Of a stretch of 64,000 nucleotides of DNA, positions 56,985-64,000 are shown one piece after another (within the stretch, counting starts at the first letter, position 1; every line of letters starts with the position of its first letter). Source of the DNA: Phycomyces blakesleeanus NRRL 1555(-) (taxonomy: Eukaryota; Mucoromycota; Mucoromycetes; Mucorales; Phycomycetaceae); the NCBI RefSeq assembly GCF_001638985.1, contig NW_017265150.1, positions 496,001 to 560,000 of the forward strand, in the 5' to 3' direction. The notes beneath the pieces are model-generated. The model was not told the origin of the DNA. It was given only the letters and a program-made list of their open reading frames with translations, and ran no database searches. The position numbers were made by a program, and so were the translations under genes.

Positions 56985-58472
56985 ATGACCGCCAATTTTA
57001 GTCTTGAAGATTTTCAAATCCAGTTTCATAGACTGTGGGTATGCCCCCATTGTGTTCATTTTCTTCTCTTGCTTTATTTTCTCACTAATTTTATACCCGT
57101 ACCTTTCATCTTATAATGATCCCACATCAGAATCTTGAAGGACAGGATAATGCCATTCGAGACACAAATGACGATGCCACTGTGAGCAGACTGCAAGTCA
57201 TTCAGATATCCAACAACCAGAAATCACTTGTATAAACTAGATCTCATATAATATCTTTATTTTTCGTATACACACACCCACACAACGCGTTTAGTTCTGC
57301 TGCTCAACTGGGATACTTGGTTGATCCGTTTGTCCATCTTTTTGTCCGACGTCCTGTTCGTCGCTCACCTATCATCAACCGTGGCACGTTTATTCGCCAA
57401 CGTGCCCTTGACAGTCTTGTTGAACAATTCTTACAATCTCCAGGCCCAAAGAAACAGATTGTAGCTCTGGGTGCAGGTTTTGACACTCGGTACTTTATCA
57501 TTAAGTCAGGTCCTGGTGCTGAAAATCTGAAAAAGTACTTTGAGGTTGATTTTCCTGAGCTGACTGTTAAGAAGGCCATGTCTATCCAACGGCATCCTGC
57601 TCTCCACAATATATTGGGTCCGAAAGAAGACATTCGTTTGGGTATGTAATTGTAGAGAGTTAGTTGAGACCAGTGAATAAATACGAGTGTTTCTGTGAAT
57701 GTTTTTGTAGAGAAAGGAGGCACTGAGCTTATCGGGCCAGATTATTGCTTGGTTGGTGGTGATTTACGCGAATGGGATCAAGTTGCTGCCCGTTTAATTC
57801 ATCATGGATTAGATCCTACGTAAATATCTGATGACAAATACCCATAACGGTCAATGACTTATAATCTCTGTATTACTAGTATTCCAACTATGTTTCTATC
57901 CGAGTGTGTGTTTATATACATCGCACCCGAGGTTTCGCAGTATATCCTTGAATGGATTACGCGTGAGATTAAGCAAGCCATGTTTGTTTTGTATGAGCAA
58001 ATCAAACCAGACGATGCGTTTGGACGTATGATGCTTAAGAATCTACAGGTACTTTCTAACCAGAGATATATAGCAGGAATTCTAAAGAATATTTGAGTAT
58101 ATAGGAACGTTCAATTGAACTAAAGGGTATACATGCCTATCCGGACTTGAGTGCACAGGAAAACAGGTTTATGGGATTAGGCTGGCAAAAAGCAAAGGCA
58201 GTAGATATCAATGAATTGCATGACCATTGGCTCGATGTCACAGAAAAGTCCAGGTATGACAATAATATTCTTTGATATTGTTGTAATCCGATGAGATATT
58301 CAGCTCGATTAACGTTATGCAATCCAGAATTGCGCGACTGGAGATACTGGATGAATTAGAGGAATGGCACCTTTTGTCCAGTCACTATTGTGTTTCATGG
58401 GCTTACAAGACGGACGAACCTGATACTCCATGGAGCTCAATTGATCTTAAAAAGGCTAAAAAACATACTTGA
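56985..58472 (+). CDS. PPM1: leucine carboxyl methyltransferase Ppm1 (PP2A C-subunit methylation)
   Basis: Seven exons (56985-57038, 57131-57192, 57295-57641, 57711-57819, 57880-58048, 58105-58253, 58328-58472) give 344 residues. DNAIRDTNDDATVSRL-SAAQLGYLVDPFV is the family opening. GPKKQIVALGAGFDTRYF carries the SAM-binding GxGxD-R loop, VDFPELTVKKA follows, and LVGGDLREW and FLSECVFIYI form later motifs. The enzyme methylates the C-terminal leucine of the PP2A catalytic subunit in the cytosol, affecting B-subunit assembly. Intron 2 (CT before GCAAGT at 57193) needs a GC donor. The start exon of 18 codons (MTANFSLEDFQIQF) is the least conserved part. A LINE insertion sits 29 bp upstream of this ATG. 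Confidence 0.9.
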
Positions 58473-58878
58473 ATAGGATGGGGAAAATATATTTTATTGT
58501 TTCAACAAATATATAAATATATGACCTATTTTTAACAGTTATATGCGGAGTCGCTCAACCATAGGTCCTTTACTTTTCAGAGAGAGATCCATAGCCAATA
58601 TTACTGGCATAAATGAAAGATGTACATTTATTGTTATCCCAGCATATGAGTTGTAAAAGGATATAAAAGTCCCTTTTTAGACATATATGCTTGCATTGAG
58701 AGAAAGGAGAAAAGTTACACTTTTACTGCATGTTCAACTTCTAGGCTTGTATTCTGGAAATATATATATACATGTATAATATAGCTTATTTGGGGTGTAT
58801 ACTCAACATTTATCATAAACAGTATAGTACAGTACAGTGTACTAAAACTAAATCAATTAAAACTAAAGGCTATGTGGA
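58473..58878. other. convergent 3' intergenic region
   Basis: An AT-rich spacer between facing genes, with CAGTA repeats near 58820-58845. No gene is seen. Confidence 0.55.
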
Positions 58879-60654
58879 TTATTTGGTAGAGATTCTGTCA
58901 GAGTTCTTTGGGCAGTATATCTAAAATATATAAGCGTTATTTTTAAGATTTTACAATGCTTATACATCTCCCAACTTACTGCCAAGTTTTCATCGTATTC
59001 AAATACTTTCTGTTTTTTTATACTGGGACGGAAAAGAGAGTTCCAAAGGATCTAAGATAGATTATATAATGTTATTTTCTTATTTTCCAATCTCCTTGTT
59101 AGGATGCCGGGCTTACCTTTGCAAAATACTCCTGTGCATGAATACTGGGATGGAAACAATCGAGGGGACTATAAAGTAAAGATGTCATATACGTTAAACT
59201 ATGTACGAATTAAGTGTAACAACACGGCTAACCTCAGGTAATTGATAGGAAATCCTCTAAAGTCAATTCCAGCGGGCTGATATACCACAGCAAAGTTTGA
59301 TCCCTTCTTAGCCTTGTATTTTTCAGCAATCTTGATTAGTCGTTTGTTGTACTCTATGGATCAAATAAATTATCGTAAGTTTACAAATACACTTTATATC
59401 CACTTTAAGCATTTATTTACCAGCTACAACAGCGTCCATTCCGAGCATGAGCTCTGGTGAGGAGAGACAAGGACACTCGACTTTTGGAGTAAGATAATTA
59501 ATAGTGGCATCTTCAGTGGGGCAATATTCAGGATGTCTCGAGGCCAAGTTATACAGAGTTGAAACGTTCAAATTTCCAACTTAAATTATATAAAAATAAT
59601 AATCATTTAGTATATACATAGTTGGATATTGTAACTCTAAACTAAAGCTCACCAAGGGTAACTATTGCTTTAGGAATATTTTGAGAAATTCTTTCGATGG
59701 CAGTATCAATGTAGGATCCATAAACCTCAGGAGTACTTTCGTTTCCACGGACTGTGCAAGAATCACACTGGTCATTGTCTGAATATAGACTGTGAGTATT
59801 ATAGAATAAAAAAGAAATTGTGTTATTAAGTACTTACTACCAATGTGAAGAATAATGAGTTTCCAATCGTTTTCAAAATCTACGCCCGGGTATTCTTTCA
59901 TATCTGTAATATAAGCATAATTATAAGATTTTTAAGACTGTATATACATCGACATAGCCATATTATAGTATGTTATAATAGACTACTTACAAGGAATCAC
60001 ATAGTCGAGCTCATCTTTGATTCTCTTGGCAATTGCCCCAGATTTTGCACCGTTCAAACGATCCACATCGGGATTGTCTATAAAGCAAGTTAAGATATCA
60101 TACTAAAAGTAACCAATGGACTTGTAATATACTTACAATCGGAAAGGGCGCAGTAATCATCTAATAATAATAAATATTGTGAATGAATATTTTTATCAAT
60201 CATTTAACAGCCTTGGACTTACAGTTACAGCGAGTTACAACTATCTGTCCAACAGAAGCTCCCTTTAGTTCTGGCTGGTAGTTTGTTGTGAATCTAGCCA
60301 AAGACTTTGCTCCAGGATCGCCACCAGTAGCATAGTTCTTTCCTCTGATTTCTAAAGCATCTAATGGGGTTGTGCCATCTATTATTTCTTGAAGACCAAA
60401 TCCAGCCATTGTACTGTAAATTATGTTAGAGCTGTGTTTATATTGTAGGATAAAATAACCTCGGTTGCTTACCTGTCGCCTAGAGAGGCAATCACTTTTA
60501 TATCGTCAATACGAAGGTCCGTTACATCTTTTGGTGGACTTCTGCGAGGTTTCAGTGGTGGACATTCACTGATATCGTGCACATTACGCGCTTGAGTCTC
60601 GGAAAAGAGCAGGGAAACAGTAAGTGAAATGGCTAAAAGACTAAAAGTACGCAT
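58879..60654 (-). CDS. secreted phospholipase B-like GDSL/SGNH hydrolase
   Basis: Eleven exons (60654-60473, 60413-60223, 60160-60137, 60077-59991, 59903-59838, 59778-59653, 59579-59421, 59353-59233, 59168-59117, 59051-58980, 58920-58879) give 373 residues. A signal peptide of about 22 residues leads to LRIDDIKVIASLGDS, with the nucleophile Ser61 and TMAGFG next. Then come a Gly-Gly-Asp (GGDPGA) block, LNGAKSGA, YPGVDFENDWKLIILHIGNNDQC with the oxyanion block, and SPLDCFHPS with D322 and H325 as catalytic pair. This order is that of the PLB1 (phospholipase B/AdRab-B) SGNH group, which hydrolyses acyl chains of phospholipids outside the cell. The oxyanion motif is GNND (183-186) where relatives usually have GSND. 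Two exons are under 45 nt. Confidence 0.88.
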
Positions 60655-63600
60655 CTAAAGTTTGATAATAGAGAGCATAAAGAAGAATAGAAATAGCTGT
60701 ATTTATAAGAAAATAAAGAAAGAGAATATGTCACAGCCATTGGCTATATACGTATATACATGAAGGCCACTGAAATCAACCCGTCGATCATTTTTTGGGG
60801 AGTATCTGTCAACTAAGACGTCATAACATCTAATATGTTTTCTGGTTAAACCTACAGGCTTCATTTGTTCCATACTTGTTCCAATCACTAAATATTCCCT
60901 CAGTATCTGAGATTAGTACAGAGATATAATAAAGCAAATAATAGCATAAAAGAACATGAACCACACAGTGAAGTGTATTAGTGTACGATCGAGATAATTA
61001 TCCTATAATTCTTGTAAGACAATTACACAGAATGTTAAAATGTATAAGCTCTTTTTCAAGGATTGTTTCATACTCCCCAAGCAATGGCTAGCTTAATGTG
61101 CATTGAATTGGGTTGGGTTGGGTTAATACACATCTGTTTCCTTTTCCTTTTAGTTTGCGTATTCTGACTGACTGTGGCGTGAATTATTGTTCTGTTTTTT
61201 TTTGAAAGGTAAAGCTTATTAATACATCGCGGCCCGGCTTCCAAAAAAAGCAGAAACTGAGAGAGAATATCTACACTGTGATGGCCGGATTGCGAACAAT
61301 TTAACCGTTTGTACTCGGATTAGTTCCGGTGTAGCCATACTTTTATAATTTTCTGCAAAGCCATGTTTGTATTATATACACCGTCTTTTTATTATTACAA
61401 ATGCTAACAATGAAAGCTTGGGTTAATTAATGATTAATAGGCCACCTCTTTTTTTTTCATTATTCTCACTGTTTATTATCCTATACTTTGCTAACGAAAG
61501 CACAGTTTGACAGAAATAACATAGTAGCACTGAAAATAAAATGACAACTTAATATTGTTTACAAGGTTACGGTCATATGATTAATAGTATTTCTACAAAA
61601 AGAATACAGAATTGCAAAGTACTCTTACAATAGCTATGACCATCAATTGCTTATTCGACTTTTATATACTATACAGATGTATATGAAAGTCTGTTATGTT
61701 ATTATATGTTTATATATTATATAGAGAGAGTTTATTGATACCCTATATTCTTTGTTATATTCAAGTAAGGGTATACACACATATTATGAGGGGTGGCTAC
61801 AATATCAGTACATAATGACAATAATAATAAACTAAAACTTGTAGCCCCTGTGCAACGTTTCTAGTACTCTATGTACCGTCCAAAGTGTTTTTATGCAACA
61901 TTAATTACACTGCTCGTATGAGTAACCTTGCGCTCCTGTAAACATATTGCTAACAAGAAGTTGTTTACTAAATACAACTTTACAGATAACACTGAAATTA
62001 TACTTCTTTTTCTGAAAAAACAACAACAAAAGCAGCAGTGTATTGATCTTTGACAAAAATAGGTTTCTTTATATTATTCTCAGTATCCTTGAACTTTACC
62101 AATTATTGTGTCTAAAATGACGTTCTGGGACCACATAAACCTAGTTTATCTCCTGTGTTTCTGTGATCGAAAAATAAAGAGACACTTTGGTCAACCCTAA
62201 AAATAAACTTTTGTATCATTTGCTATACTGTATGTAGACACATCAATTGATCTTGTAAATATCTATTCATCTAATTACATTACATATTATTCACATAAGC
62301 TGTATATTACTCATAAATTTATCAAACACGTTAAATACTACAATGTACAAAGACCTTTTAGTAAATTGAACTATACAATATTCTTTCAGAAATAATAAGA
62401 AAGTTGATTTTAACTGTATCCCACAAAAGTTACAATATTCGCATGATTTTCTTTATAGTTAACACTCAAAACAGCAAACCTATTTTTTCTCTCTCTCTTT
62501 CTCTCTGTTTGTGTTAACAAAGGAGAGATAAAAAGAAAGGAGCGAAAAAGGTTACAATAATATGGATTATTTACCAAGCCTTATTTTTTTTCTTGCTATA
62601 GTAGGGCACCCTGAAAACAATACAAACGCCCCTTATCCAACATTTCTCATTATACTCGGTATTTTATACAGAGATACCACAATCAAGGTTAGATATAGTG
62701 ATAATAGAGTGAAGAGCGAATCTCTCTGACTCTTTCACCTTAGTTTAGACACTTTCACTTGGCAGCACATTACTAAAAACATACTTTATTTAAAATAGAT
62801 ACCTATTATACTATGAAGGGTTGTTTAATTTACCATTGAAAGGAAGAACTGTGCCGATTAGGATCATTTTGATCCAGATGTGCAAATTAAATACTGAACA
62901 TCAGCTATATATCTAAATTGGTTGAGCAAAGTGCTTCAGTATTTGTAAGTAACTTGGTGCGGCATAATACGATCCATTATATAAACGCTGTTTGATAAGA
63001 ATTGTCCAAATATTGACCAAAACATCCTATTTTTTCACTCTTAAAAAACAATTTATTAATTAAATTGGCTATTTGCACCAAAAAGTCCATTTTCGATACC
63101 CACTTTTCCTCAGAGCAACATCTGAAAAAATATTGAAATTTTTGTTTTTTTTTCTACTAAGTAACGTTCTGTAGAAAGTTGATTGACGTCGCCCAGTACC
63201 TTTTTGACAAATAGCAGACAAATATTCATCAAGATATCGATAGACTGAAAAAAAGACGATATCGCTATTTCCACCACTAAAAGGTGTTGCTTACAAGTCG
63301 GAAAATGAAAAGTGTATGCACCAAGAATTATTCGCACTGTGCGATAGCAGGCTTTGTAACGACTACATAGCAGGTTGATAATTAAACTGTACACAAGGAT
63401 TGGCTTGCTTTTTTTTTACCAACACATTATAAATTGACAAATGATTTTTCTAGCAAGATTTACTTAATAAATAAATAAATAAAAAAGAGTTTTTGTATGT
63501 GCATACATGTGGGTCTTAGAAACCGATGGCGTTCTAGTTTCAGTTTATAAGACATACTAGAGAACAGCCTTTTTTGATAAACCTTTTGTTCCTACCAATA

Positions 63601-64000
63601 TAGTTGCTTCTGTAACACAAAATCGCTAGAATTGAATAAAATTTTTTCATACAAACCAAAAAAAAAAAAAAAAAAAACAAGCTTTCGTTATATTTTCTCT
63701 TGGGATTTTCTTCATTCTCTAGTTAAATATGTTTGCAATCGAGGGTTGGTATTTTGCATTGATCACCAAATTCAAAAAAAGGGTGCTATGCACATCCTTG
63801 CCATGTAAAATGCATAGGACAAGAAAGATATTCATATGAAATATAATTTATGGGCTGTGGTAATATGAGCTTAGCTAATCTTATTTTTTAGGTTGGTTTC
63901 ATTACCTGTTAAAAAACCCGGTTCATTAGCCTGAAGCATTACGGCCAATGTTCGATATATAGTTGAGAGGGTCAGGGCTTGCCCTGATCTCCCATAAATT
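60655..64000. other. 3.3 kb gene-free right end
   Basis: No supported gene. The left edge is the promoter of the phospholipase gene. Around 62980-63110 there is sequence resembling the ends of Tc1-type repeats (TTGACCAAAAC and GCACCAAAAAGTCC). I see no transposase coding beside it. GGGTT repeats at 61108-61124 are interior, and A-runs occur at 63658-63677. Confidence 0.45.

Noticed and set aside
61108..61124. GGGTTGGGTTGGGTT as telomeric repeat
   Set aside because: Only three units and interior to the window. Fungal telomeres are usually TTAGGG arrays.
62980..63110. Tc1-type transposon termini
   Set aside because: Motif-like similarity only (TTGACCAAAA, GCACCAAAAAG). No inverted partner or transposase was found, so no element is called.
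1..64000. tRNA, rRNA or CRISPR arrays
   Set aside because: I looked for B-box-like GGTTCGAATCC patterns with cloverleaf context and for spaced repeats and found none. CRISPR is not expected in a nuclear fungal genome, and the tandem repeats seen are microsatellites without spacers.

Overview
The window looks like nuclear DNA of a filamentous early-diverging fungus, most likely Mucoromycota (zygomycete). The evidence is: strongly AT-rich intergenic DNA full of TATA and other microsatellites; short introns (mostly about 50-80 nt) at high density; a fungal gene set (Set9, Tvp18, Erg28, Coq2, Hal4/Sat4-type kinase, tropomyosin, Csc1-type channel, V-ATPase C, Slm3/Mtu1); and transposon relics whose proteins resemble multicopy families I associate with Mucorales. 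I would guess a Phycomyces-like genome, with low confidence at genus level.

From left to right. About 2.0-2.9 kb holds a secreted 3D-domain protein. A divergent pair follows: the H4K20 methyltransferase SET9 on minus (3.4-6.9 kb) and a HutD-AstE fusion enzyme on plus (7.6-10.8 kb). Then come a His-rich acidic protein and an HCx5R phosphatase (11.4-14.4 kb). After a 3.4 kb gene-free stretch there is a kinesin-14 tail without a motor, the phosphatidate phosphatase APP1, TVP18, a short tropomyosin and a CSC1/OSCA channel (17.8-29.0 kb). A Hal4/Sat4-like kinase and an alpha-arrestin-like protein are divergent (29.9-33.9 kb). The mitochondrial 2-thiouridylase and the VAP protein SCS2 follow (34.4-37.1 kb). 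A 2.5 kb gene-free stretch precedes a frameshifted transposon-type ORF (39.7-41.1 kb), VMA5, an RPS5 pseudogene, RPL35, ERG28, COQ2 and a beta-trefoil lectin (41.8-52.0 kb). From 52.2 to 57.0 kb lies a transposon island: a Tc1/mariner-type relic, two 420 bp inverted arms around 1.07 kb, a gag-like relic, a repeated ORF with a YARKS motif, and a 5'-truncated LINE with a 15 bp target duplication just upstream of PPM1. PPM1 and a secreted phospholipase B-like GDSL protein close the gene-rich part. The last 3.3 kb is gene-free.

There is no operon logic. The genes are independent housekeeping or accessory loci. Several touch common themes: membrane lipid and Golgi/ER biology (APP1, TVP18, SCS2, ERG28, COQ2, phospholipase), nutrient transporter control (Hal4/Sat4 kinase next to an arrestin), and PP2A methylation.

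I rebuilt multi-exon models by hand. Every model keeps frame across all junctions, which gives 84 introns. Six of them need a GC-AG donor. The most unusual items are the HutD-AstE fusion, the motorless kinesin-14, a 123-residue tropomyosin (one 38-residue period shorter than the 161-residue form), the frequent GC-AG introns, and the transposon island.
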